Positions 37,249 through 47,018 of a stretch of 64,000 nucleotides of DNA are shown here, in pieces (within the stretch, counting starts at the first letter, position 1; each line of letters starts with the position of its first letter). The translations under genes and the position numbers were made by a program. The notes beneath the pieces were generated by a model that had not been told where the DNA came from, ran no database searches, and saw nothing but the letters and a program-made list of their open reading frames with translations. Origin of the DNA: an uncultured Clostridia bacterium (lineage in GTDB: Bacteria; Bacillota; Clostridia; TANB77; CAG-508); NCBI GenBank assembly GCA_934182605.1, contig CAKPRQ010000001.1, positions 62,001 to 126,000 of the forward strand, in the 5' to 3' direction.

Positions 37249-38781
37249 CTACTTCTTTTTAAATATTTTATTAGTTATTTTTAAAAGCGGTTTTCTTACA
37301 ACATCTTTTTCATAATTATTCATACCAAAATTCCACATAAATAGTGCATATAATCCTGTATATATAATTATTTGAAGTATTAAAATTAATATGTTACTTA
37401 TAACCCAATATTTATGTAAAACCATTCCAAATAAAAATACTAATATAATAGGTAAAGACATTTTTAATATTTCCTTCCAAAATTTAGGTATATCTATTTT
37501 TATTTTTTTCCAATAATAGATATTTAAAATAAATCCCTGTCCTAATAGTAAAGATATAGCTGTTCCTAAGGCTGTCCCAATACCTCCATATATCTTAGCT
37601 AAGGGAATACTAATAGCAATATTTAATACAGCAATTCCTATAAATATCATCGTTCTATATTTATATTTATTTTTAGCTTGTAATATGCTTAATCCAACAT
37701 TTTGAATTAATGGTATTGTTAAAGGTATCATAAGTATACATGCAATATAATAAGATTCAGTATATTCTTTACCTACCCACACCATTTCTATGAATTCCTT
37801 ACCAAATAAAACAAACCCTGTAATTATTAAAGCTAAAACTACATACTGTATTCTTCCTGTTCTTATAAATATATCTGTAAATTCTTTATCAGATGCATTA
37901 TTTGCTTCCATTTTAGTTACTTTTGGTAATAGAACTCCACTAATAGCTGTTGAAAAATTTAAATACATTGAATTTAATTGTGCCGCAGTTGCATAAAGAG
38001 CTACTGCTGAAGTGCCAACAATAGTTCCAAGAATAAATTGATCCACACTCCAGTTTACTTTATCTATTATTATACCTAAAAATATATAAAATGAATATCC
38101 ACATATTTCTTTTAATAAGCCATTTTCTAATTTTCCAAACTTAAATTTTACATCTAGCTTTTTAAAGCAAAAAATAGCATTAATAAATAATGTTAAAATA
38201 TTTAATACCGTTATAACAATTACAAGAGTTATAGATTTTGCGCCCCAAAATAATAATGGTAACATAATCAATGGTTGCAATATAATTCTTAATATATTAA
38301 TAGACTTTGAAAATGCAAACTTTTCATGTGCACTTATAATAGCTGAAAAAATACTAAAAGGAAATGTGATAACTAAATTAAAAGTTAATATCAACATTAA
38401 TATTTTAGCTTTATCTAATTCTACTGTTGTTAATGTATTTCCAAACATATTATCTACATTTAAATATAAGATAAATCCTATTATTGCTGCTACAATACCA
38501 ATTAATATGTATATTAAGAAAAATGTACCATGTAATTTTTGTGCTTTTTCAATTTCACCTTTTGCAATATATCTTGATGTATATATTGTTATAGCATTTC
38601 CAAATCCTAAATCTAAAACAGTTAAATATGATATAACAGAAGCTATAAGTGAATACAATCCATATTCACTTTGTCCTAAGTTTCTTATTAAAATTGGTGT
38701 ATATACTAATCCAATAATCATATTAAGTACTATAACTGCATAAGATAAAATTGCTCCTATTTTTAATTGATTTACTTTCAT
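37249..38781 (-). CDS. Wzx-type polysaccharide flippase
   Basis: A 510-residue protein with about fourteen membrane helices of the MATE/Wzx polysaccharide transporter superfamily. N-terminal YAVIVLNMIIGLVYTPILIR and LGQSEYGLYSLIASVISYL, then DLGFGNAIT, are typical. It flips the lipid-linked repeat unit to the outer face for polymerisation by the Wzy protein. It is separated from the pyruvyl transferase gene by two bases. Confidence 0.9.
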   Translation of the reverse strand: MKVNQLKIGAILSYAVIVLNMIIGLVYTPILIRNLGQSEYGLYSLIASVISYLTVLDLGFGNAITIYTSRYIAKGEIEKAQKLHGTFFLIYILIGIVAAIIGFILYLNVDNMFGNTLTTVELDKAKILMLILTFNLVITFPFSIFSAIISAHEKFAFSKSINILRIILQPLIMLPLLFWGAKSITLVIVITVLNILTLFINAIFCFKKLDVKFKFGKLENGLLKEICGYSFYIFLGIIIDKVNWSVDQFILGTIVGTSAVALYATAAQLNSMYLNFSTAISGVLLPKVTKMEANNASDKEFTDIFIRTGRIQYVVLALIITGFVLFGKEFIEMVWVGKEYTESYYIACILMIPLTIPLIQNVGLSILQAKNKYKYRTMIFIGIAVLNIAISIPLAKIYGGIGTALGTAISLLLGQGFILNIYYWKKIKIDIPKFWKEILKMSLPIILVFLFGMVLHKYWVISNILILILQIIIYTGLYALFMWNFGMNNYEKDVVRKPLLKITNKIFKKK

Positions 38782-38783
38782 TT

Positions 38784-39881
38784 TTAATCACCTATATTTA
38801 ATGCTTTTCTTAAAAATTGATCTGATTTTTTTCTCTCTTCTTCAAGAATTTCATCTGTATGTGAATAATCAAGGTCAAACAATACTTTATCTTCATAACT
38901 ATTTAACTTTCTATCTTCTAACTTAAATTTTGATAATAAAGTATCTAACCTTGAGTTCATATTTTCTGTATGATCTTCTCTTCTCAATATATAAAAAGGT
39001 ATTTTAAACAATATAGAGAAAACACATGCATGAAAAGAATCTGTAAATACAATACTAGCATTATCTATATAACTTAAAAATTCAGATGGTCCAGCTATAT
39101 AAGTTTCTGATTCCGTAATTTGTATCATATTAATTATTTCTAAATTATTTTCCTTAGCTACTTTTTCTAAAAATTCTTTTCTTTTATCTGAAATTTTTCC
39201 CAAAAAATATGTAAGAATATATTTTTTACCATCTATATTTTTAGGTTTAACAGCAATTTTTCTCCATTCTTCAGCCGTTAATAACATTGTAGGGTCAACT
39301 ACTACCAATGCTTCTTTACCGACTAAATCTTTTACGATTTCAGCTCCAACTTCTTCACGAACTGATATATTACTAATATTATTTAATCCTTTTCTATAAA
39401 TAGACTTGCATGCTTCAGGTATTTGATTTATTCCAAAACTCGCCGCATACGATATAACTTTTGAATCCTGTTTAGCAAATAAACCAAAATTAATTATATA
39501 AGAGCGAGCAAAAGCAGGATTCCATACTTGGTCACTACCTATTATATAATAATCATAACCATCTTTGTTTTCAGTTGTTTTTACATTTTTAGATGAGAAA
39601 TTTATAAATTTATTTACCCTTTTTCTTTTTAATTCTTTTATATCTTTTTTTTCGAAAGATATCTTGTTCCTTAATATAGATAAAATTACTTTCATTTTTA
39701 ATTTAAAATTATATTCCATTACATATTGTCTTCTAATCTTTTTAGTTTCTTCGTCTTTGTGAACATTATTATATGTTTCTACATTAATATATTTGCTTAA
39801 TATATTCTGTAATGCAAAATTTTGTAGTCGATTTCCATAATTATTATTATCATATAAAGTTATAATTAGTCCTTTTTTCAT
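38784..39881 (-). CDS. Polysaccharide pyruvyl transferase family protein
   Basis: 365 residues resembling the WcaK/CsaB-type pyruvyl transferase fold: LYDNNNYGNRLQNFALQNIL near 8-28, YYIIGSDQVWNPAFARSY near 105, VISYAASFGI near 140, VDPTMLL near 190 and SIVFTDSFHACVFSILFKIP near 275. It probably ketal-links pyruvate from PEP to a capsule sugar, giving a negative charge. The acceptor sugar is unknown. Good ribosome site (AAAGGAGG). Confidence 0.88.
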   Translation of the reverse strand: MKKGLIITLYDNNNYGNRLQNFALQNILSKYINVETYNNVHKDEETKKIRRQYVMEYNFKLKMKVILSILRNKISFEKKDIKELKRKRVNKFINFSSKNVKTTENKDGYDYYIIGSDQVWNPAFARSYIINFGLFAKQDSKVISYAASFGINQIPEACKSIYRKGLNNISNISVREEVGAEIVKDLVGKEALVVVDPTMLLTAEEWRKIAVKPKNIDGKKYILTYFLGKISDKRKEFLEKVAKENNLEIINMIQITESETYIAGPSEFLSYIDNASIVFTDSFHACVFSILFKIPFYILRREDHTENMNSRLDTLLSKFKLEDRKLNSYEDKVLFDLDYSHTDEILEEERKKSDQFLRKALNIGD

Positions 39882-39894
39882 AATATCCTCCTTT

Positions 39895-40917
39895 TTATTT
39901 TGAACTTTTTACATACTCAAATATTTTTCTATTACTACTTTTAATTATATTTTTAAATTTTAAGAAAATTTTCAATAGATAGATAAAATTATTTTTTAAT
40001 AATTTAAAAATAATCTTATCAAATTTATTTAAATGTACTTTTCTTAAATTAATACTTTTAAAATCTTCCATTTTTCTTATTTTATCACATAATTCCTTAT
40101 ATTCCTTTGTTTTCCATTTGAATGCAATTGCTGTATTTACACATATTTTTATATTTCTTACATAAAAAGGTGCTACTTTATTAAATTCATATTCATTTCT
40201 ATATTGCAATACTTCTTTTGCTTTATCATATATAATCATAATGTTCTCAAATATATCTAAACGATTGCGTCTTGATAGAGAACCTTCTGTTTCATTAATA
40301 AAAAATAAACCTTCATTAATAAATTTAACATTTTTTATATATTTTAAATATTCTAATACAAATATAGTATCTTCTCCTAATGAAAGATTTTTATCAAATT
40401 TTATATTATTATCTTTTATAATTTCTCTTTTATAAATTTTTCCCCAAGGAGTACTAATAAATTTAAACAATTTTTCATTTAGTAAAAAATCTAAATTATT
40501 AAATATTTTGTTTTCTAATATAGTATTCAAATATTTATCAGTATCATTTTTTACAATATAAAATCCACTTATTACTATATCTAATTTATTATTTCTCTCA
40601 ATTTCATTTGCCAAAATTTCTAAAGCATTTTCTGCAATATAATCATCGCTATCTACAAAGACAATATAATCTCCTTTAGCTGTGCTTATACCATTATTTC
40701 TTGTAACAGATACTCCAGAATTTTCTTGTGAAATAACAATGACTCTTTTATCTAATTTTTCATATTTTTTTAAAATACTTAAACTATCATCTGTGGAACC
40801 ATCATTTATTAATATTAATTCAAAATTTTTATAAGTTTGATTTAATATACTATCTATACAATTCTTTATAGTTTTTTCTGCATTATATACTGGAACAATA
40901 ATAGATATTAATTTCAA
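39895..40917 (-). CDS. Family 2 glycosyltransferase
   Basis: A 340-residue GT2 inverting glycosyltransferase: ISIIVPVYNAEKTIKNCIDS at 4-23, LILINDGSTDDSLSIL near 33, GDYIVFVDSDDYI near 85 (DxD binding the metal and UDP-sugar) and TPWGKIYKREII near 155. The C-terminus is basic with a hydrophobic stretch that may sit at the membrane. It adds one sugar of the repeat unit. Its start overlaps the polymerase gene by 4 bases. Confidence 0.92.
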   Translation of the reverse strand: MKLISIIVPVYNAEKTIKNCIDSILNQTYKNFELILINDGSTDDSLSILKKYEKLDKRVIVISQENSGVSVTRNNGISTAKGDYIVFVDSDDYIAENALEILANEIERNNKLDIVISGFYIVKNDTDKYLNTILENKIFNNLDFLLNEKLFKFISTPWGKIYKREIIKDNNIKFDKNLSLGEDTIFVLEYLKYIKNVKFINEGLFFINETEGSLSRRNRLDIFENIMIIYDKAKEVLQYRNEYEFNKVAPFYVRNIKICVNTAIAFKWKTKEYKELCDKIRKMEDFKSINLRKVHLNKFDKIIFKLLKNNFIYLLKIFLKFKNIIKSSNRKIFEYVKSSK

Positions 40918-42194
40918 TTAAATCGCTCCTTTTTAATAAATTTAATATCACATAATATTAATTTTATAAATACCACCAAATCCAATATAATTGTAGATCT
41001 AAAAATTTCACCTTTTATATTACATATAAATATCATTAGTAACATTATAAAATATATTAATTTATTTATTCTTCTGTCTTTTTCTTTATTAATTCCCATA
41101 CAAACAAAAATAATTATACTTGAATATAAAAATAACATATATAAAATACCACCCATATATAAATCATTCATATATCCTATATCTGTATTGAATCCTTCAT
41201 TATCTATACTTTCAGGTATAACACTATCAATATAAATTCTATACCCTTCACCAAATATTATATTAACATTTTTTATTCCGTCTTTCCAGCCAGTTGACAA
41301 ATAATCTATATTACCTTCTTTTTCACCTTCAAACAAGAATTGTAACATATCATTTATACCATCAATAAAAAATAAATATGTATCATATTTAACAAATTTT
41401 AATATTCCAAATACTACTAATACTATAAAAATAAAAATAATTGCTATACTTAATACTTTTATAATTTTTTTTGTATCAATTAAATAGAATAAAAAAACTA
41501 ATACTGCTCCTAAGGCAAATACCAAAAGTCCTGTTCTTCCATTCAAAATAATCGATAAAAGTAAAAAAGGAATATAAAAATAATACTTTTTATTTTTATA
41601 TAATCCATATATTAACGCAATTGTAGCTAAAATAGCATGAAATACTGGAGTTGCGAATGTATAATTCATAGTAATACCATACATTCTTTTAGCGATAGTA
41701 AAAGCATTCCCCTCTCCATCTAGTAACAATTGATGAACAATAATTTCTTTAAGAGATGGAAATACAAGCATTAATATACATGTAAAACTTTGAATCCAGG
41801 CAACATTAAGAATAAATGAAATCTTTTGTTCTCTATTATAGTTTAACTGCTCCAATTTTATTATTATAACAAACACACATACAAAAGAACATAACATCAT
41901 AAAATTTTGTACAATTCTTAATTTATCTAATTCATAAAATTCTGTCCCAGCCAATAAGCTTCTTATTAAAAAATATATTGATGAAATAAAAAATAAAACA
42001 AATAAAATAAAAACATTCTTTTTGTTTAATATCGATTTAAACCCAAGTCCTTTATGAAATAATATAGTCATTCCTCCACAGAGCATTAATATAAAGGGAA
42101 TTGAATAATTTAAATAACCATTATTAAAAAAGTTAGGCGTATAAAAAACTAAAAAAGCATATACATATAATAATATCTTACTTATTTTTTTCAC
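40914..42194 (-). CDS. Wzy-type O-antigen/capsule polymerase
   Basis: A 426-residue protein with about eleven membrane helices and one large extracytoplasmic loop (about 270-330), the layout of O-antigen polymerases. LNGRTGLLVFALGAVLVFLF resembles the conserved Wzy_C segment. It joins repeat units at the outer face. GTG is the start, with GGAG 8 bases before it; the gene overlaps the end of the upstream glycosyltransferase by 17 bases. Wzy sequences diverge widely, so the call rests on topology and context. Confidence 0.8.
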   Translation of the reverse strand: MKKISKILLYVYAFLVFYTPNFFNNGYLNYSIPFILMLCGGMTILFHKGLGFKSILNKKNVFILFVLFFISSIYFLIRSLLAGTEFYELDKLRIVQNFMMLCSFVCVFVIIIKLEQLNYNREQKISFILNVAWIQSFTCILMLVFPSLKEIIVHQLLLDGEGNAFTIAKRMYGITMNYTFATPVFHAILATIALIYGLYKNKKYYFYIPFLLLSIILNGRTGLLVFALGAVLVFLFYLIDTKKIIKVLSIAIIFIFIVLVVFGILKFVKYDTYLFFIDGINDMLQFLFEGEKEGNIDYLSTGWKDGIKNVNIIFGEGYRIYIDSVIPESIDNEGFNTDIGYMNDLYMGGILYMLFLYSSIIIFVCMGINKEKDRRINKLIYFIMLLMIFICNIKGEIFRSTIILDLVVFIKLILCDIKFIKKERFN

Positions 42195-43320
42195 AACTAC
42201 CGCTCCATAAACAATATTTTTTCTCTAATTTTTTGCATTCTTCTCTAACATTATAACCTGATTTTTCTATTTTCTCAATTGTATTATATCTAGTAATATT
42301 CATTTCATTTAATATTTTATTCCATTCTTTTATACCAGCATCTAAAGATAGAAATTTCACATGATTAGTTATATTAACCTCACTTGGCACAACATCTTTG
42401 CTAACTATACAATTTATACCATTAATTTGAGCTTCTATTAAAACCATTCCTAATCCTTCATAAAAAGAAGGAAAAACAAATAAATCCATCACATTATAAT
42501 AGTCTTCAACATTTTTTTTGTTTCCAACTAATATAACTTTATCTTTTATATTTAAATCTATTATTTGTTTTTCTATTTCATTTCTTAAGGGACCATCTCC
42601 AACAAGTAATAATTTCGTATTTTCTTTATTTGTTTGAAATTCATTAAAAATTTCTATTAAAAATTTATGATTTTTTACAGTAGAAAATCTTCCAACATGA
42701 CCAATTACTATATCATTCTCATTAATATTTAATTCTTTTCTTATTAATTTTCTTTTTCCTTCATTAAATTTAAATCTATCTATATCTATTGCATTTCTTA
42801 TTATTATAGCCTCTTTTGCCTTTTCTTTATATAACCATTTAGCCGCTTCATCAGAACAAGCCAAAAAATTTGTTGCATTTTTATTAATTTTTGTATTTAA
42901 ATAATTTTTATATAATCTTTCAAAAAAATTATTAGTAGAATTAGAAGTAGAATGACTATGTGCGATTCTAACAGGAATTTTTTCTTTTTTAGCAACTTCT
43001 AATATAATTCCAGAAACTTGATTCATATTAGAATGTATAATATTATATTCTCTATGCTCTTTAAAAAACTTATGTAATTTATTTTTATAAATTACAGGTC
43101 CAACTTTTTGAAGTGCAGGTATATAAAAAATTTTACCACCCAACTCTTTTATTTCATCTTCAAAAGGCCCACCTCTATTAACTAAAAAATCGAATTGAAT
43201 TTTAGTTCTATCTATATTTCTATAAATATTCATTAAAAAATTTTCTGCTCCACCTAAGTTTAAACCTCCAATAACCTGTAATATTCTTATTGGAGTTGTA
43301 CTTTTTTCTTCTAAATGCAT
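42178..43320 (-). CDS. Family 4 glycosyltransferase
   Basis: A 380-residue GT-B retaining glycosyltransferase: ILQVIGGLNLGGAENFLMNI at 13-32, HSNMNQVSG near 94, AHSHSTSNS near 120, IGHVGRFSTVKNHKFLIEIF near 205 and VFPSFYEGLGMVLIEAQING near 285 (ExxxxxxxE pair). It adds a sugar to the capsule precursor. The start overlaps the end of the preceding GT by 10 bases, with GAGGAG upstream. Confidence 0.92.
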   Translation of the reverse strand: MHLEEKSTTPIRILQVIGGLNLGGAENFLMNIYRNIDRTKIQFDFLVNRGGPFEDEIKELGGKIFYIPALQKVGPVIYKNKLHKFFKEHREYNIIHSNMNQVSGIILEVAKKEKIPVRIAHSHSTSNSTNNFFERLYKNYLNTKINKNATNFLACSDEAAKWLYKEKAKEAIIIRNAIDIDRFKFNEGKRKLIRKELNINENDIVIGHVGRFSTVKNHKFLIEIFNEFQTNKENTKLLLVGDGPLRNEIEKQIIDLNIKDKVILVGNKKNVEDYYNVMDLFVFPSFYEGLGMVLIEAQINGINCIVSKDVVPSEVNITNHVKFLSLDAGIKEWNKILNEMNITRYNTIEKIEKSGYNVREECKKLEKKYCLWSGSCEKNK

Positions 43321-44402
43321 TTATCAATCTCCTCCAAATATGCCTTTACAACTATATTTCTATCAAACTCTTTTTCCATTTTTTCTCTACCTTTTAACCC
43401 CATTTGTTTCTGTTCATTAAATGACAAATTAATAAACTTCTCTATTGCATCGGCTAAACTTTGAGTATCTTTAACTTTGCATATGTACCCATTAATTCCA
43501 TCATCAATTGTTTCTCTACAACCATGTATATCAGTTGCAATTATCGGCCTACCTGTTGCTGCTGATTCTAATAAAACATTTGCCATACCTTCCCCACATC
43601 TAGATGGTAATATAACACAGTTACTATTTTTTATATCTTCTCTTATATCAGCTTTAAATCCTGCATATTTTACAAATCCTTTTTGCTCATAATCATTAAT
43701 TTTTTCTTTATATGCCTCTTGTTCGTATGTACCTAAAATACCAAATTCTGTATTTTTATATTTTTCTTTAATAAACTTAGCCGCATCTAAATATTCATCT
43801 ATCCCTTTTTCCCTCATAATTCTAGCTATAAATAAGAACTTAATAATATTATTATTTGGATATTGCTCTATATCAAATCTCATCAAATTTACGCCCGAAC
43901 CAGGAATTAATCTATAATTATCTTTAACCAATTTATTTTTTTTAAAAACATTTAAATTGTTAGTATTTTGAAAAAATATACATTTTGTCTTTTTCATTGT
44001 AATTTTATACATAAAAAACAATATTTTTTGCAAAAAGCCACCATTTTCTACAGCTGTTCCTAAACCAGTTATATTAGCAATTTGAGGCACTTTTTTTAAT
44101 CTACAAGCCATTCCCCCATACATATTTGGCTTTATTGTATAACTTAAAACTATATCAGGCTTTATTTTATTTAACAACTTAATATATGTAATAAATAATT
44201 TAAAATCTTTAAATGGATTCATACCTCTTCTTTCAAAAGGTGTTTTTTCTATTTTACAATTTAAATTTTCAATATATACTATATCAGGAGAATCAGGAAC
44301 AGCAACATATACTTCATATTTTTTCACTAACTCTCTTAGTAACTCTTGTCTCAAATCATAAAAGCCTTTAGCAATGTTAGCTAAAATTAATACTTTTTTC
44401 AT
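43311..44402 (-). CDS. Family 4 glycosyltransferase
   Basis: About 363 residues of GT-B fold: N-terminal VLILANIAKGFYDLRQELL, KPDIVLSYTIKPNMYGGMA near 85, IANITGLGTAVENGG near 108, FLFIARIMREKGIDEYLDAA near 190 and VLPSRCGEGMANVLLESAAT near 270. It resembles the WcaL/Cps2F-like enzymes that add the second sugar to the lipid-linked primer. I use ATG 44402 because AAGGA lies 9 bases upstream; ATG 44420 overlaps that site. Confidence 0.9.
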   Translation of the reverse strand: MKKVLILANIAKGFYDLRQELLRELVKKYEVYVAVPDSPDIVYIENLNCKIEKTPFERRGMNPFKDFKLFITYIKLLNKIKPDIVLSYTIKPNMYGGMACRLKKVPQIANITGLGTAVENGGFLQKILFFMYKITMKKTKCIFFQNTNNLNVFKKNKLVKDNYRLIPGSGVNLMRFDIEQYPNNNIIKFLFIARIMREKGIDEYLDAAKFIKEKYKNTEFGILGTYEQEAYKEKINDYEQKGFVKYAGFKADIREDIKNSNCVILPSRCGEGMANVLLESAATGRPIIATDIHGCRETIDDGINGYICKVKDTQSLADAIEKFINLSFNEQKQMGLKGREKMEKEFDRNIVVKAYLEEIDKCI

Positions 44403-44429
44403 ATAATATATTCCTTCCATTATTTACTT

Positions 44430-45077
44430 TTAATTAATTGTTTTTGTACATTCTATAAAGGTAGTACCTTTTACATTCTGACCCTTCAATGTCTCCAATT
44501 CCTCTTTTATAGTACTCTTTCCTGCATCCGCTCCACTTTTAGAAATAACAGTTTTAATTGTTAAAAAAATAATTTTTATATCTTGTCTTAAAGAAAAATT
44601 TTTAACATATTCTAAATCATAATTTATTTTTTCAATTATACTAATATTATTACGTCCTTTTACTTGTGCCAATCCTGTAATACCTGGCAAAACGTCACAA
44701 CGATGTCGTTGTTCTTCATTCATATTTTCATAATAATCTGGAATCCATGGGCGTGGACCTATAAAAGACATTTCTCCTTTTAAAATATTAATTATTTGTG
44801 GTATTTCATCTAAACTTAATTTTCGTAAAATTTTTCCAATATTAGTATGTTGATCTTTTTTAGAAAAATCGTGAACATCGTTATCACATACCATACTTCT
44901 AAATTTATATAATTTAAATACTTTTCCGTTTTTACCTGTTCTTGGTTGTCTAAATAATATTGGACCTTTACTATCAATTTTAATTAATATACTTATAACA
45001 ATCATAGGTATTAAAAAAATTATTGAACAAATAAAAGCTATAAATAAATCTAAAGCTTTTTTTATGTACTTATACAT
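44430..45077 (-). CDS. Initiating sugar-phosphate transferase
   Basis: A 215-residue bacterial sugar transferase (WcaJ/PglC-like short form): one N-terminal re-entrant/membrane helix (about 12-32), then PILFRQPRTGKNGKVFKLYK near 35-54, FRSM, LRKLSLDEIPQIINILKGEM near 88 and SFIGPRPWIPDYY, ending PGITGLAQVKGRN. It starts the repeat unit by moving a sugar phosphate to undecaprenyl phosphate. First gene of the capsule operon, about 100 bases after a strong promoter. Confidence 0.93.
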   Translation of the reverse strand: MYKYIKKALDLFIAFICSIIFLIPMIVISILIKIDSKGPILFRQPRTGKNGKVFKLYKFRSMVCDNDVHDFSKKDQHTNIGKILRKLSLDEIPQIINILKGEMSFIGPRPWIPDYYENMNEEQRHRCDVLPGITGLAQVKGRNNISIIEKINYDLEYVKNFSLRQDIKIIFLTIKTVISKSGADAGKSTIKEELETLKGQNVKGTTFIECTKTIN

Positions 45078-45186
45078 TATGTATATCCCCCTTATTTGAT
45101 ATAACTATATAACAAAAACCACAAAAAATATGTTTCTATCATTAATATGTATTACTCTATTATATAATTTATTAAATACGTATGTG

Positions 45187-45215
45187 ATTATAACATTTTT
45201 TCTTTTATTTTTCAA
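45187..45215 (-). promoter_or_regulatory. Sigma-A promoter for the capsule operon
   Basis: On the minus strand TTGAAA (45215-45210) and TATAAT (45192-45187) are separated by exactly 17 bases. It lies about 110 bases before the sugar transferase start and downstream of a bidirectional terminator. Confidence 0.7.
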
Positions 45216-45271
45216 TGTTTTTTGACAAAAAATGCAAAAAACATTGAATAAAATTTTATATAAGATAAAAC

Positions 45272-45320
45272 AATAAAAAAGTAGAATTTAGTCTTGCACA
45301 GACAAAATTTCTACTTTAAT
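45272..45320. terminator. Bidirectional hairpin at the capsule locus boundary
   Basis: Arms AAAGTAGAA/TTCTACTTT with further pairing inside. There is an A-run on the left and TTTTTATATTTT on the right, so it can terminate in both directions. It separates the sortase cluster from the capsule promoter. Confidence 0.6.
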
Positions 45321-45329
45321 TTTTATATT

Positions 45330-45494
45330 TTAAACATATTGAACATCACCGTTATAATAGGTATCTTGGTGGGTATCTTGAGTAAAGTTTTTATAAGCAT
45401 TTTTGCAATTTTTGTTCGTTTTTCCGGACTTAATTTGAAAATTTTGATTTTTATATCTTGTTTTTGAATTAAATATAGGTATCACAGAAACCAT
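45330..45494 (-). other. Intergenic block with a 54-residue open frame, probably a remnant
   Basis: The 484-base gap between the capsule and sortase clusters holds the capsule promoter, two hairpins and this block. An ATG frame of 54 codons (ends in DTHQDTYYNGDVQYV) is open, but it has no ribosome binding site. An overlapping second frame (LSPEKRTKIAKMLIKTL) is also open over 40 codons and has a slight look of a recombinase C-terminus. I would not call either a gene; it may be the fossil end of a mobile element. Confidence 0.25.
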
Positions 45495-45501
45495 AATAAA
45501 T

Positions 45502-45553
45502 AAAAAAAGCGAAACATTTTTGAAAATTTATATCAATTTCGTTTCACTTTTTC
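45502..45553 (-). terminator. Terminator of the sortase cluster
   Basis: Ten-base stem AAAGTGAAAC/GTTTCGCTTT (one G-U) with a 25-base loop is followed by TTTTTA on the minus strand, 8 bases after the stop at 45562. Confidence 0.65.
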
Positions 45554-45561
45554 TTGTTTTT

Positions 45562-46383
45562 TTAATGTTTTGATACCTTCTTTTTTCCTATATTTTCACT
45601 TAAAATAGGAATAACAATACCTATTATAAAATACAAAATAGCTATATATAAATATACATTCATATATTTTGATGCTACAACACCTAACGTATTAGAAAAA
45701 CTTTCTGTAAACATTAAAATATTATTTACATTAATATTCCAATTAATAAACATATATCCAAATAAAATTAATAATGCATTTGCAAATAAGACTCTTCCTA
45801 AGAAACTTATATTTCTATTTAGAATCACCATTAATATTAAAAATACTACTATTGTTACTATTAAAATTATTATTACTATATTTATGTATTCATTTATTAC
45901 ACTTACTATGTCTTTTAACACATCTTGAGAGCCTTCTATTAATACAATTTCATTTACATACACATTTGACATTGTTTTTAAAAATCTATTAATAGATTCT
46001 TCATCTTCCTCTGTAAGTATTTTTCCTCTAGTGTCTAAAGTTTCTTCTATTTCTGCACTTAATTTTTCTACTATACTTTCTGTCTCTATGGTATAATCTG
46101 TATTATTATATATAGAACCAATTACACCATTAATATCATTTTTAATTTTCTCTTTATCAATTAATTCTTCAATAAAACTTTCTTCTAAACCTGATTGTAA
46201 CATATTACTTTTAAAGTTTTCTCTTAAATTATTTTCAACTTTTTCATAATATGATTGTTCTTCTAATTGTTTTAAAAGATAAGTTTCGCTCAATACAGTA
46301 TTTTTGGTTATTAATAATACTGTTGTTAAAAGTACTAATAATATTAATATAAAAGTAAATAACATACTTATAAATTTTTTCAA
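45562..46383 (-). CDS. Integral membrane protein of the sortase cluster
   Basis: 273 residues: an N-terminal helix (about 6-27), an acidic, helical extracytoplasmic region of ~140 residues (NNLRENFKSNML...ESFIEELIDKEK), then three C-terminal helices from about 165. It starts at TTG, with GGGGGA 8 bases upstream. No family recognised. It is the last gene after sortase and its substrate, so a role in surface protein handling is plausible but unproven. Confidence 0.65.
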   Translation of the reverse strand: MKKFISMLFTFILILLVLLTTVLLITKNTVLSETYLLKQLEEQSYYEKVENNLRENFKSNMLQSGLEESFIEELIDKEKIKNDINGVIGSIYNNTDYTIETESIVEKLSAEIEETLDTRGKILTEEDEESINRFLKTMSNVYVNEIVLIEGSQDVLKDIVSVINEYINIVIIILIVTIVVFLILMVILNRNISFLGRVLFANALLILFGYMFINWNINVNNILMFTESFSNTLGVVASKYMNVYLYIAILYFIIGIVIPILSENIGKKKVSKH

Positions 46384-46397
46384 CTTTTATTCCCCCA

Positions 46398-47015
46398 TTA
46401 CTCTACTAAGTTTGCATATACTACTAAACGTTCTGTTGGATGTCCTATTGCATCTAGTGGATGACAAGTATATAACATTAATATTTCTTTTTCTTTTTGA
46501 ATTGGTACTTTGTCCAATTCATTTTCTTTTATTATTTGTGAATCATATATTTCATAATTAAAAGTTCCATAATTTGTCTCTATTGTTATTATATCTCCAT
46601 TTTTTGTTTTATATAAATCATGTATATATCCTCTATAATTATGACCTGCACATAGTATACTTCCGCCTTCTCCAGGGAAATAACTTCCGCTTGAATGTCC
46701 TATTCCTTTTTTCAATATGCTTAATGTATCTCCAAAATATAATGGTAAATCTACATCTATGCTTTCTATTTTTAATCTTCCATATTGTGTGCCATACTCA
46801 GGGTAATTTATAAGTTTCATATTATTTAAATCTAATTTAGTTTCTTCTACTACTTTTTGAGTTTTATCTATACTAATAGTATTTATTAATGCCATTGCCA
46901 CACTAATTTGATTGCCAAATATTACATATATTAGCAATACAATCACTACTGTATAAATTAAAGCAACTATTAAATTACTAATAGTTGCTTTTATACTCTT
47001 TTTCATTGCTTCCAT
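46398..47015 (-). CDS. Sortase (class D-like)
   Basis: A 205-residue transpeptidase with one N-terminal helix (about 12-34). The beta-barrel core has the catalytic triad His125 (CAGHNYRG), Cys184 (LYTCHP) and Arg196 (TERLVVYA). It cleaves sorting signals between Thr and Gly and joins the protein to the wall. Size and TxTC context fit class D. Three bases separate it from the gene for a probable substrate. Either ATG 47015 or 47006 may be used. Confidence 0.9.
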   Translation of the reverse strand: MEAMKKSIKATISNLIVALIYTVVIVLLIYVIFGNQISVAMALINTISIDKTQKVVEETKLDLNNMKLINYPEYGTQYGRLKIESIDVDLPLYFGDTLSILKKGIGHSSGSYFPGEGGSILCAGHNYRGYIHDLYKTKNGDIITIETNYGTFNYEIYDSQIIKENELDKVPIQKEKEILMLYTCHPLDAIGHPTERLVVYANLVE

Positions 47016-47018
47016 ATA

